Shown: positions 16,638 to 24,362 of the stretch, piece after piece | Layout: the number at the start of each line of letters is the position of its first letter | Position numbering within the stretch: the stretch's first letter is position 1 | NCBI RefSeq assembly: GCF_025263565.1 | Contig: NZ_CP079865.1 | Location: 372,001 to 436,000, forward strand | Direction of reading: 5' to 3' | Origin: Mycobacterium sp. SMC-8 | Lineage (GTDB): Bacteria; Actinomycetota; Actinomycetes; Mycobacteriales; Mycobacteriaceae | DNA length: 64,000 bases | Notes under the pieces: model-generated | What the model was told of the DNA's origin: nothing | What the model saw: the letters and a program-made list of their open reading frames with translations, nothing else | Database searches by the model: none | Made by a program: the position numbers and the translations under genes

Positions 16638-17557
16638 CGCCGTGATCCGCTCTGGCTCGCCATCGCGAAGCTGTACCGGATGTGGTCGCTGTGGCCGTCC
16701 GGAACCACCGGGAACGTGAGCGGCGCCGACCGGTCCCGGATCGCGTCGAGGTTCTCGGCGACGTCGGCAATGGTCCACGACGGCCGGTACACGCCAACGG
16801 ATTCGGTGACGGCCGCGGTGGCGACGCGGCCGGCCAGCGCGATGAACATCTCGCCGGTAACCGAACAGCTTTCGTGGGCCAGGTAGCCGACGACGGGCGC
16901 GACGAGTTCCGGCCCCATCGGGGGGTACGCCGAGGTGTCGATGCCGGCGGCCATCCGGGTCACCGCGGCGGGCACGATGACATTGCTGGTCACGTTGTGG
17001 GCCGCGCCCTCCATCGCTGCGACGTTGGACAGCCCGATCACGCCCGCCTTGGCCACGGCATAATTCGCGACCTCGTGGTTGCCGTAGAGCCCACCGATCG
17101 ACGACGTCAGCACGATGCGGCCGTAGCCGGCGTCGCACATCGCCGGGAACGCGGGACGCACCACGTGAAAGGCGCCGCGCAGGTGCACGTCGAGCACGGC
17201 TTCGAAGTCGTCGTAGGTCATCTCCGCCAGCGGTGCACGACGCACGATGCCGGCGTTGTGAACCAGGATGTCGACGCCGCCGAAGCGCTCCTGCGCCGTG
17301 GCGATGATGGCCTGTCCCCCGTCCGGGGTGGCGACACTGCCGGTGCTGGCGACGGCTTCGCCCCCGGCGGAGGCGATCTCGTCCACGACGGCCTGGGCCG
17401 GACCGGTGTCGGTGCCCTCACCGTCGAGGGCACCGCCGGGATCGTTGACCACGACCTTGGCGCCGTGGGTCGCCAGCATCAGCGCATACGCGCGCCCCAG
17501 CCCGCGGCCGGCACCGGTGACCACGGCGACACGGCCGTCGAACCGCAGGTCAGCCAC
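16634..17557 (-). CDS. short-chain dehydrogenase/reductase (17-beta-HSD4-like)
   Basis: 307 residues. The cofactor motif TGAGRGLG (14-21), the DPGG acceptor-loop segment with a long insert (GALDGEGTDTG), NAGI (about 102), catalytic Ser in LTSSIGG (about 151) and YAVAK (about 166) are present. The insert after the second strand is typical of the N-terminal domain of peroxisomal multifunctional enzyme 2 and its bacterial 3-hydroxyacyl-CoA or hydroxysteroid dehydrogenase relatives. It could act on a hydroxyacyl-CoA of the pathway. Its start overlaps the Baeyer-Villiger gene by 8 bp. Confidence 0.88.
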   Translation of the reverse strand: MADLRFDGRVAVVTGAGRGLGRAYALMLATHGAKVVVNDPGGALDGEGTDTGPAQAVVDEIASAGGEAVASTGSVATPDGGQAIIATAQERFGGVDILVHNAGIVRRAPLAEMTYDDFEAVLDVHLRGAFHVVRPAFPAMCDAGYGRIVLTSSIGGLYGNHEVANYAVAKAGVIGLSNVAAMEGAAHNVTSNVIVPAAVTRMAAGIDTSAYPPMGPELVAPVVGYLAHESCSVTGEMFIALAGRVATAAVTESVGVYRPSWTIADVAENLDAIRDRSAPLTFPVVPDGHSDHIRYSFAMASQSGSRR

Positions 17558-19397
17558 GGAGCTCGAGGCCTTCGAGGGCGCCCGTCGCCCGCCAATCGGC
17601 GATCAGGTCGCCGAACGCGTAGAAACCCGGCGAGTAGAAGTCGCCGAGGAACGAGCCGTTGTTCTCCGCGCCGCCGCGGCCCTCGTTGTTGTAATAGCCT
17701 GGCGTGCAGGATAGTTCGAATGCCGAGTTGTCGATGGCCAGCTCCCGGACGGTCGCCACCCAGGTGTCCTGGCCCTCCTGGGAGGGCTCGACGGTCGTCG
17801 CACCACGGCCCTGCGCCTCGGCGATGATGTAGGCGATGTGTTCGGCCTGCTGCTCGAACATCGCCGTGGTGTTCGCCGATACGCCGCCCTGGATGAAGCC
17901 CATGAAGAACTGATTCGGGAAACCGCGGCTCGTCATCCCGTGCAGCGTCTTGTAGCTGTCGTGCCAATGGTCGAAGAGGGAGAGCCCGTCCCGGCCCACG
18001 ATGCGGTCGATCGCGTACCGGCGGCTGATCTCGGTCGAGATCTCGAAGCCGCTGGCGAAGATGACGCAGTCGACCTCGTACTCGACACCGTTGGCGACGA
18101 TCCCCTTCTCGGTCAGCCTCTCCACGCCTTTGGATTCCGACACATCCACCAACGTCACGTTGGGCCTGTTGAAGGTGGACAGATACTGCTCGCTCGAACA
18201 CGGCCGCTTGCACATGAACCGGTAGTACGGCTTGAGGGCTTCTGCCGTGGCGGGGTCCTCGACGAGGGCTGCGACGCGGCGCCGCAGCCGCTCCATGATC
18301 TTGTAGTCCTCCTCCTCGCGGAACGCCATGATCTGTTCGATCGTCACCGCGGTGGGGTCGGGGCTGCTCGCGATGCGCGCGGTCAGATTGCGGCCGAGTT
18401 CGGTCCAGAAGTCGCACACCAGGTCGGGCTCGCCGAACACGACCCCGACGAACGGCGACCAGTTGTGGAAGTTCCGTTTGCGCTCCTCCTGCCAGCCTGG
18501 CTGCAGCGAGGCCGCCCACGCCGGATCGGTAGGGGTGTTGACCCGCTCGTCCACCGACGACGGTGTCCGCTGAAAAACGAACAGCCGCTCGGCATCCCGG
18601 CCGAGATGGGGTACCAGCTGGACTCCGGTCGCGCCGGTGCCGACCAGTGCGACGCGCTTGTCGGCCAGCTTGTGCAGGCCGCCGTCGGCGTCACCGCCGG
18701 TGTAGTCGTAATCCCAGCGGGCGGAGTGGAACACGTGCCCGCCGGCGTTCCGGTAGTCCTTGATGCCGGGGATGCCGGGCAGCTTCGGGCGGTTGTAGGA
18801 GCCCTGCGCCATGACCACGAACCGGGCCCGGATGTCGTCGCCGCGGTCGGTGCTGATCCGCCAGCGCTGCAGTTCGTCGTCCCACACCAGTTCGCGCACC
18901 TGGGTGGAGAACAGCGCCCCGTCGTAGAGTCCGAAGTGCTTTCCGATGTTGCGGCAGTGGCCGAAGATCTCGGCCCCGTCGGCGAACTTCTTGCTCGGCA
19001 TGAAGCCGAGTTCCTCGAGCAGCGGGATGTAGCAGTACGCGTCGTTGTCGCACTGGATGCCGGGGAAGCGGTTCCAGTACCACACGCCGCCGAAGTCACC
19101 GGCCATCTCGACAACGCGGATTCCGGTCACCCCGGCTTTTCGCAGGTACGCCCCGGCGAGCAACCCGGCGAACCCGCCGCCGAGGATCACGACCTCGACG
19201 TCCTCGGCGACCGGGTCACGCTCGACCACCGTCGTGTAGGGGTCCACCTCGTAGAACTCGGCGAGATCGCCTTCGAGTTCCAGGTATTGCGAGGCGCCCT
19301 CGGGGCGCAGCCGCTTGGCCCGCTCCTGCGCGTACTTCTCCCTCAGTGCCGGGATGTCGATGTCGGTCGGTGTGGCGGTCGGCCCGCAGGTCTGCAC
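17550..19397 (-). CDS. flavin-containing Baeyer-Villiger-type monooxygenase
   Basis: 615 residues from a GTG start that is fixed by AGAAGGAGG 5 nt upstream. It has two dinucleotide folds: GGGFAG (about 73-78) for FAD and GTGATG (about 256-261) for NADPH. The Baeyer-Villiger fingerprint region reads GHVFHSARWDYD, close to the F-x-G-x-x-x-H-x-x-x-W-D pattern with the first part changed. The long N-terminal extension (about 65 residues) before the FAD motif matches the cyclododecanone/steroid monooxygenase type. It would insert oxygen next to a cyclic or aryl ketone to give a lactone or ester. It sits between the Rieske oxygenase and SDR genes. Confidence 0.88.
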   Translation of the reverse strand: MQTCGPTATPTDIDIPALREKYAQERAKRLRPEGASQYLELEGDLAEFYEVDPYTTVVERDPVAEDVEVVILGGGFAGLLAGAYLRKAGVTGIRVVEMAGDFGGVWYWNRFPGIQCDNDAYCYIPLLEELGFMPSKKFADGAEIFGHCRNIGKHFGLYDGALFSTQVRELVWDDELQRWRISTDRGDDIRARFVVMAQGSYNRPKLPGIPGIKDYRNAGGHVFHSARWDYDYTGGDADGGLHKLADKRVALVGTGATGVQLVPHLGRDAERLFVFQRTPSSVDERVNTPTDPAWAASLQPGWQEERKRNFHNWSPFVGVVFGEPDLVCDFWTELGRNLTARIASSPDPTAVTIEQIMAFREEEDYKIMERLRRRVAALVEDPATAEALKPYYRFMCKRPCSSEQYLSTFNRPNVTLVDVSESKGVERLTEKGIVANGVEYEVDCVIFASGFEISTEISRRYAIDRIVGRDGLSLFDHWHDSYKTLHGMTSRGFPNQFFMGFIQGGVSANTTAMFEQQAEHIAYIIAEAQGRGATTVEPSQEGQDTWVATVRELAIDNSAFELSCTPGYYNNEGRGGAENNGSFLGDFYSPGFYAFGDLIADWRATGALEGLELRG

Positions 19398-19423
19398 AGT
19401 TCCTCCTTCTGACGCCGGAATCG

Positions 19424-20836
19424 CTAGATCTCGCGGGGTTCGCCCGTTCCCATGTACTTGGACAGTTGGTGGTGCAGGTTCACGGTGCTGCGTTCGCGGT
19501 AGGGGTTGGGAAGTGTGCCCGGGAAGCCGGCCGACTTCATCCCCTGCTGCACGGCGGCCATGTTGGAGAAGTCCTGTGGCAGCACCGACAGCCAGTTCGG
19601 CGAGTCCTTCGGCGTGTAGGCCCACTCGGTCTCGGGCTCTTCGCCTTTCGGGTACAGCTCGAACACCGCGACCTCGAAGATGCACTTGTTCGGGTCGTAG
19701 CTCGGATCGGGCCGGGCCGAGTAGCACAACGCGCTCGTGAGTCCCTGACCGATCTGGAAATTCGGGAACAGCTGCCACGCCGTACCGCTCTGGCCGAGGA
19801 TGTCCGGTGGGATCGTCGGCCAGATCACCCCGCGGGCTTCGTCGTCGCGACGCGCGGACGCGAGCCAGTGCTGCAGGACCTGGTCGGCGGGGGTGCCCTC
19901 GGGCAGTTCGTCGACCAGCCGCTTGGCGGCGTTGACCAGTGTCTGCGTGGTGGTCGCGTTGGTCTCTTCCATGGTGTAGACCTGCATCTCGGCGGTCGAG
20001 ATGCGCGGATCACCGGTGCCGAGACGGATCTTGGACTTGGTCTCGTCCATGCCCTTAGGTGCGTCGTAGCCGATGTTGCTGTGCTTGCCCTGGGCTTTGG
20101 CCCAGCCCTTGAATTCGCCGAACCTGTTGAACTCCGGGTGGGTGGTGAACACGTGGTAGGTCTCGTTGAAGGCCTCCATCGCGACCTTCCAGTTGCAGTC
20201 GAAGTACAGCCATTTGCGCCACTTGTAGCGCATGTTCTCCAGACCGAACGGTTCGAGGATCTTCGACGCCGGGAACAGGTAGTCGGCCAGCGGCTCGCAG
20301 TCGGGGTCCATGTTGATGAACAGCCAGCCGCCCCAGGTGTCCACCTGCACCGGCGCCAGGTGGGTGTTGCGCGGGGTGAGCACACCCTTCCAGTCGTCCT
20401 GTTCCCGGATGTGCGTGCACGTACCGTCCAAACCGTATGTCCAGCCGTGGAATCCGCAGACGAACGACTTGCGGGCCCGGCCGACCGCGTTCTTCGCGCC
20501 GTCCGGCGTGTCGACGAGCCGTCGTCCGCGGTGCATACAGACGTTGTGGTGGGCGGCAAAGGTGGTCTCACCGGTGCGAACCACGATGATCGAGTCGTCG
20601 AGGATGTCGTAGGTCAGGTAGCTGCCGACTTCGGGGATCTCTTCGACGCGGCCCACCTGCTGCCACACCTTGCGCCACAGCTTGTCGCGTTCGGCGCGCG
20701 CATACTCCTCGGAGATGTAGGCCTCGACCGGGATGGTAGTCGGCTCCGACAGGTCCTCGGCGATCTGGCCGGTCGAGTCGTCCGGATCGCCGTCGACCTC
20801 GATCGCGGCGTCGAGATCGGATTCGGTGTGGGTCAT
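19424..20836 (-). CDS. Rieske non-haem iron ring-hydroxylating oxygenase, alpha subunit
   Basis: 470 residues. The Rieske 2Fe-2S ligands are CMH and CGFH, separated by 24 residues instead of the usual 15-17, so there is an insertion in the cluster loop. The mononuclear iron site is marked by NETYHVFTTHPEF with an H-x4-H pair. It would hydroxylate or demethylate a ring compound using electrons from a reductase and ferredoxin, but no such partner gene lies in the window. The start is the ATG with GAAAGGAAG upstream (20836). It follows the first SDR gene of the operon by 10 bp. Confidence 0.9.
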   Translation of the reverse strand: MTHTESDLDAAIEVDGDPDDSTGQIAEDLSEPTTIPVEAYISEEYARAERDKLWRKVWQQVGRVEEIPEVGSYLTYDILDDSIIVVRTGETTFAAHHNVCMHRGRRLVDTPDGAKNAVGRARKSFVCGFHGWTYGLDGTCTHIREQDDWKGVLTPRNTHLAPVQVDTWGGWLFINMDPDCEPLADYLFPASKILEPFGLENMRYKWRKWLYFDCNWKVAMEAFNETYHVFTTHPEFNRFGEFKGWAKAQGKHSNIGYDAPKGMDETKSKIRLGTGDPRISTAEMQVYTMEETNATTTQTLVNAAKRLVDELPEGTPADQVLQHWLASARRDDEARGVIWPTIPPDILGQSGTAWQLFPNFQIGQGLTSALCYSARPDPSYDPNKCIFEVAVFELYPKGEEPETEWAYTPKDSPNWLSVLPQDFSNMAAVQQGMKSAGFPGTLPNPYRERSTVNLHHQLSKYMGTGEPREI

Positions 20837-20846
20837 GCTCTTCCTT

Positions 20847-21710
20847 TCAGGGCCGGCTGATGGCTTGTCGGAAGGATTCGTCCTTGAGGAACAGCGACGT
20901 GTTGTCGGCACCGAGGTGGCTCCACTTGAGGTTCAGCCCGCCGTCGACGAGCAGGGTCTGCCCGGTGATGTAGCTCGACAGGTCGGACAGCAGGAACAGG
21001 ATCGCGCCGGCCTGCTCCTCCGGGGTGCCGCGGCGCCCCATCGCGATCGCGGTGCGGTCGCGTTCGGGATCCTCGTCGACGTACATGCGCGACGCCGCTG
21101 TCTCGGTGACCCCGGGCGCCACCGCGTTCACGCGGATGCCATCGAGCGCGAGCTCGACGGCCATGGTCCGGGTCATCGCGACGATCGCCGCTTTGGCCGT
21201 TCCATAGGCGATGTGAAACGGCGCGGTGTTCATGCCGCTGATCGACGACACGGACACGATCGACCCCGGATTGCCCTGGCCGCGCAACTCGCTACTGATG
21301 GCCTGGCTCATGAAGAACGTGGTCTCAAGGTTCGCGGCGAACAGGGCGCGCCAGTCGTCACGGCTGACGCGGGTCGACGGCATCCACGTCGACGGTGCCG
21401 CACCGCCGGCGATGTTCACCAGACCGTAGAGGCGGCCGTCGGTGCGACGCACCGTGTCGAGCACGGTCGCGATGCCGTCATCGGTGGACGCGTCGGCGGA
21501 TACCGGGACGACGGCCAGCCCCCGCTGGGCGAGCGGTGCGACGTGTTCGTCGAGGTTGGCCGAGGAACGGCTGACCGCGACGACCGTGGCGCCCGCCTCG
21601 GCGGCCAGCCGGGTGACGGTGGTGCCGATGCCCCCGCCGCCGGCGCCGGAGACGACGACGACCCGGCCGTCGAGGCTGAGCGGGATACCTGTGCGAACGG
21701 TTCCCGTCAC
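20847..21710 (-). CDS. short-chain dehydrogenase/reductase, first gene of catabolic operon
   Basis: 287 residues. The glycine-rich cofactor loop is unusual, SGAGGGGIG (about 21-29) rather than TGxxxGIG. The rest is classical: NIAGG (about 98), Ser in VSSISG (about 154), YGTAK (about 168) and NAVAPG. It would oxidise an alcohol to a ketone or the reverse with NAD(P). Start is GTG at 21710; no strong Shine-Dalgarno sequence is seen. It is the promoter-proximal gene of the minus-strand operon, and palindromic candidate operators lie just upstream. Confidence 0.85.
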   Translation of the reverse strand: MTGTVRTGIPLSLDGRVVVVSGAGGGGIGTTVTRLAAEAGATVVAVSRSSANLDEHVAPLAQRGLAVVPVSADASTDDGIATVLDTVRRTDGRLYGLVNIAGGAAPSTWMPSTRVSRDDWRALFAANLETTFFMSQAISSELRGQGNPGSIVSVSSISGMNTAPFHIAYGTAKAAIVAMTRTMAVELALDGIRVNAVAPGVTETAASRMYVDEDPERDRTAIAMGRRGTPEEQAGAILFLLSDLSSYITGQTLLVDGGLNLKWSHLGADNTSLFLKDESFRQAISRP

Positions 21711-21715
21711 GTCAA

Positions 21716-21756
21716 TTGTCCGGACAAATAATGGTGCTCTGCATATTGCAGAACAC
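21716..21756. promoter_or_regulatory. two palindromic operator candidates upstream of the SDR operon
   Basis: TTGTCCGGACAA (21716-21727) is a perfect 12-bp palindrome 5 bp from the SDR start. A second inverted repeat has arms GTGCTCTGCA (21734-21743) and TGCAGAACAC (21747-21756), one mismatch, spacer TAT. The first arm type recurs at 21813 on the other side of the intergenic region. Both fit regulator binding sites; the GntR protein encoded at 23523 is the obvious candidate regulator. Confidence 0.5.
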
Positions 21757-21812
21757 TATTCCGCAGGGATTATGTGAGCGTCAAGGCCGAGATTGCGGCG
21801 GTTACGCGCCTA

Positions 21813-21841
21813 TTGTCTGGACTAGCAGCGCTTGCTAACGT
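21813..21841 (+). promoter_or_regulatory. leaderless promoter of lactonase-GntR-ligase operon with operator copy
   Basis: TTGTCT (21813-21818) and TAACGT (21836-21841) are 17 bp apart, and the second ends 8 nt before the ATG at 21850, so the transcript probably starts at or next to the start codon. TTGTCTGGACTA (21813-21824) is an imperfect copy of the palindrome at 21716 and covers the -35 box, which would suit repression. Confidence 0.5.
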
Positions 21842-21849
21842 CCGATCGC

Positions 21850-23430
21850 ATGAATGCCCGGTACGCCGCGCCCGAACCGTGGACCGCCGCAGGATGGCAG
21901 GTCCGTAGGCTGACCGCGCCCAGCCGTCTGTACGGCGCGAACGGCCTGCGCACCGGCCCCGACGGCCGGGTCTACGTGGCCCAGGTGACGGGAAGTCAGA
22001 TCAGCGCGCTGGACCTCGAGTCGGGGCGGCTTGAGACTGTCAGCCCGAAGGGCGGGGACATCATCGCCCCCGACGACGTCGCGTTCGGCGACGACGGCAC
22101 CCTGTTCGCGACCGAGGTGATGGACGGCCGGGTCTCGGCCCGGGACACCACCGGCCGGTCGCGGGTGCTGCGCGACGACCTGCCCTGCGCGAACGGGATC
22201 ACGGTGCACCGCGGCCGGTTGTTCATCGGCGAATGCCGCGACGGCGGCCGGCTGATGGAACTGCCGCTCGACGGCGGCGCTCCCCGCGTCCTGCTGGACA
22301 ACCTTCCCTCGCCCAACGCGATGGAGGTGGGACCCGACGGACTGCTGTACTACCCGCTGATGACGGCCAACGAGATCTGGCGGGTAGAACCCGACGGGGG
22401 CGAGCCGCAGCGGGTGGCCGCGGACCTCGGGGTGCCCGATGCGGTGAAATTCGATTCCGACGGCTTCATCGTGTCGACCCAGGTGGCCAGTGGCCAGGTG
22501 CTGCGCATCGATCCCCGTAGCGGGGAGAGAACTGTTCTTGCGCAGCTGAATCCGGGCCTGGACAACCTGACTCTGGTCGGTGAGCGGCTGTTCGTGTCGA
22601 ACTTCACCGGGGAGATCACCGAGATCCACTCCGACGGGCGGACTTCGACGCTGTTGCCCGGCGGCCTGAACTGGCCGCTGGACCTGACAGTGGCCGACGG
22701 ACGCCTTTACGTCGCCGACGGCACGTACTTCTATCAGGTGAGCCCCGACGGATCGCTCCATACCGTCGGGATGCTGTTCTCTGCCGGTTATCCCGGGTTC
22801 CTGCGCGGGGTCACCGCCGTCGGCGCGGGCGAGTTCGTCGTCACCACCTCCGGCGGTCAGGTGGCCCGTTACCGCCCCACTGACGGCGAAACCGACTTCC
22901 TGGCCACGGAGTTCGATCAGCTCTACGGCATCGACGTAGCCACCGACGGCACGATCGTGGTCGCCGAACTCGGCACCGGACGGGTGCTGGCCGTGCGCGC
23001 AGGCGGCACCGAGACGCTGGCAACCGGACTACGGGAACCCGTCGGTGTGGCCACCGACCCCGACGGTGCGCCGTTGGTGGCCGAGTCGGGCGCCGGCCGG
23101 ATCGTGCGCGTCGGCTCCGGTGGCGTCGACATAGTCGTCGACGGCCTACAACGTCCACAGGGGATCCACGTGTGCAACGGCAGGCTCTACATCGTCGACG
23201 CCGGCGCCAAGGAGCTCGTCGAGTTCGACCTGTCCACCAAAGCCCGTACCACGGTGGCCGCGGGGCTCGCCGTCGGCGCGCCGCCGGGAGTCGAACCCAA
23301 ACCGCTCAAAGGCATGCCGCCGTTCTCCGGTCCGCAGGGACCGTTCGCCGGGGTGACGTCCGGGCCCGACGGCACGCTGTACGTGTCGGCTGACGGCGAT
23401 GGCAGCGTGCTGGCGATTGCCCGGTTATGA
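21850..23430 (+). CDS. SMP-30/gluconolactonase/LRE-like beta-propeller protein
   Basis: 526 residues. Repeated blades of about 40 residues end in DGRVYVAQ, DGTLFATE, RGRLFIGE, DGLLYYPL, DGFIVST, GERLFVSN, DGRLYVAD, TIVVAE and GTLYVSA, the pattern of SMP-30 lactonases and NHL-like propellers. It is much longer than a six-bladed SMP-30 protein (about 300 residues), so there may be two propellers. Lying opposite a Baeyer-Villiger oxygenase operon and next to two CoA ligases, a lactone hydrolase role is attractive but unproven. No signal peptide is seen. The ATG at 21850 fits the leaderless promoter; a TTG at 21832 is an alternative. Confidence 0.8.
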   Translation: MNARYAAPEPWTAAGWQVRRLTAPSRLYGANGLRTGPDGRVYVAQVTGSQISALDLESGRLETVSPKGGDIIAPDDVAFGDDGTLFATEVMDGRVSARDTTGRSRVLRDDLPCANGITVHRGRLFIGECRDGGRLMELPLDGGAPRVLLDNLPSPNAMEVGPDGLLYYPLMTANEIWRVEPDGGEPQRVAADLGVPDAVKFDSDGFIVSTQVASGQVLRIDPRSGERTVLAQLNPGLDNLTLVGERLFVSNFTGEITEIHSDGRTSTLLPGGLNWPLDLTVADGRLYVADGTYFYQVSPDGSLHTVGMLFSAGYPGFLRGVTAVGAGEFVVTTSGGQVARYRPTDGETDFLATEFDQLYGIDVATDGTIVVAELGTGRVLAVRAGGTETLATGLREPVGVATDPDGAPLVAESGAGRIVRVGSGGVDIVVDGLQRPQGIHVCNGRLYIVDAGAKELVEFDLSTKARTTVAAGLAVGAPPGVEPKPLKGMPPFSGPQGPFAGVTSGPDGTLYVSADGDGSVLAIARL

Positions 23431-23522
23431 CCGACGAGCGCTTGCGCGAGGAGCCGATATGACCGACGAGCGCTTGCGCGAGGAGCCGATATGACCGACG
23501 AGCGCTTGCGCGAGGAGCCGAT
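23427..23522 (+). repeat. three tandem 32-bp repeats with overlapping start/stop codons
   Basis: Three exact head-to-tail copies start at 23427, 23459 and 23491. Each contains an ATG, the core GAGCGCTTGCGCGAGGAG and an 11-codon frame MTDERLREEPI whose TGA overlaps the next ATG (ATGA). The first ATG overlaps the stop of the lactonase gene, and the last TGA overlaps the ATG of the GntR gene at 23523. GAGGAG in each copy lies 6 nt before the next ATG. The properties match the description of mycobacterial interspersed repetitive units (MIRUs). Confidence 0.9.
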
Positions 23523-24362
23523 ATGACCGCCACCGCCGGTGATCACCGCTACCTGCAGGTGGCGCGCACACTGCGCAAGGAAATCGTCGACGGCGTCTAC
23601 CCGGTGGGTTCACAACTGCCCACCGAACACGAACTGTGCGAGCGCTTCGCGGTCAGCCGCTACACCATCCGCGAGGCGCTGCGCCGGCTGCGGGACGACA
23701 ATCTCGTCCAATCCCGGCCCCGCGCCGGCACTCTGGTGGTTCCCCGCCCCAGCACGAACTCGTACGCCCAGGATGTGGTGTCGATCGACGACCTGCTGGC
23801 CTTCGCCCAGGGCGCGCGCTTCGCCATCGAGACCAACGCGATGGTCACCGTCGACGACGCGCTGGCCGCCCGGACCGGGCTCACGCCGGGATCGCAGTGG
23901 CTGGCGGTCACCGGGTTTCGCCGCGCCGACGACCAGACCGCGCCGATCTGCCGGACCGAGTACTTCATCAATCGCAGTTTCGCCGCGGTGGGCAGGCTGC
24001 TGCACCGTCATACCGGGCCGATCTTCCCGCTCCTTGAGGACCTGTTCGGTGTCAGCATCGTCGAGGTGCACCAGGAGATCTCGGCAGTGGTGCTCGACAT
24101 CGACCTCGCTGCCCGGTTGCAGGCCGAGCCCGGTACTGCCGCGCTGCAGATGCAGCGCAGCTACACCACCTCCGACGGCGAGATCGCTCAGGTCACCGTG
24201 AACACCCATCCGTCGTCGAGGTTCCGGCACGCGATGACGATGCGCCGCGTGCGGGACGCACGATCAGACCTGAGTCGGGACGCACGATCAGACCTGAGTC
24301 GGGACGCACAATCAGACCTGAGTCGGGACGCACGATCAGACCTGAGTCGGGACGCACGGTGA
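23523..24362 (+). CDS. GntR-family transcriptional regulator (HutC/UTRA type)
   Basis: 279 residues. A GntR winged helix occupies about 7-75 (ARTLRKEIVDGVYPVGSQLPTEHELCERFAVSRYTIREALRRL region), followed by a UTRA ligand-binding domain (about 95-235) that ends near INTHPSS-type residues. The last 36 residues are a tandem octapeptide tail (RDARSDLS units) encoded by the 24-bp repeat. Members of this type bind a pathway metabolite through UTRA and act as repressors. Position inside the ligase operon and opposite the SDR-oxygenase operon suggests control of both. Its stop overlaps the next gene's GTG (GTGA). Confidence 0.9.
   Translation: MTATAGDHRYLQVARTLRKEIVDGVYPVGSQLPTEHELCERFAVSRYTIREALRRLRDDNLVQSRPRAGTLVVPRPSTNSYAQDVVSIDDLLAFAQGARFAIETNAMVTVDDALAARTGLTPGSQWLAVTGFRRADDQTAPICRTEYFINRSFAAVGRLLHRHTGPIFPLLEDLFGVSIVEVHQEISAVVLDIDLAARLQAEPGTAALQMQRSYTTSDGEIAQVTVNTHPSSRFRHAMTMRRVRDARSDLSRDARSDLSRDAQSDLSRDARSDLSRDAR
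24252..24359 (+). repeat. in-frame 24-bp tandem repeat at end of GntR gene
   Basis: Four and a half units of 24 bp (starts 24252, 24276, 24300, 24324, partial 24348) encode RDARSDLS four times and then RDAR. The third unit has one base change giving Gln for Arg. The length is a multiple of three, so copy changes would alter the protein tail without a frameshift. Each unit contains the near-palindrome TCAGACCTGA. Confidence 0.9.

Noticed and set aside
23427..23522. CRISPR array
   Set aside because: The repeats are directly tandem with no spacers between them, and no cas genes are near.
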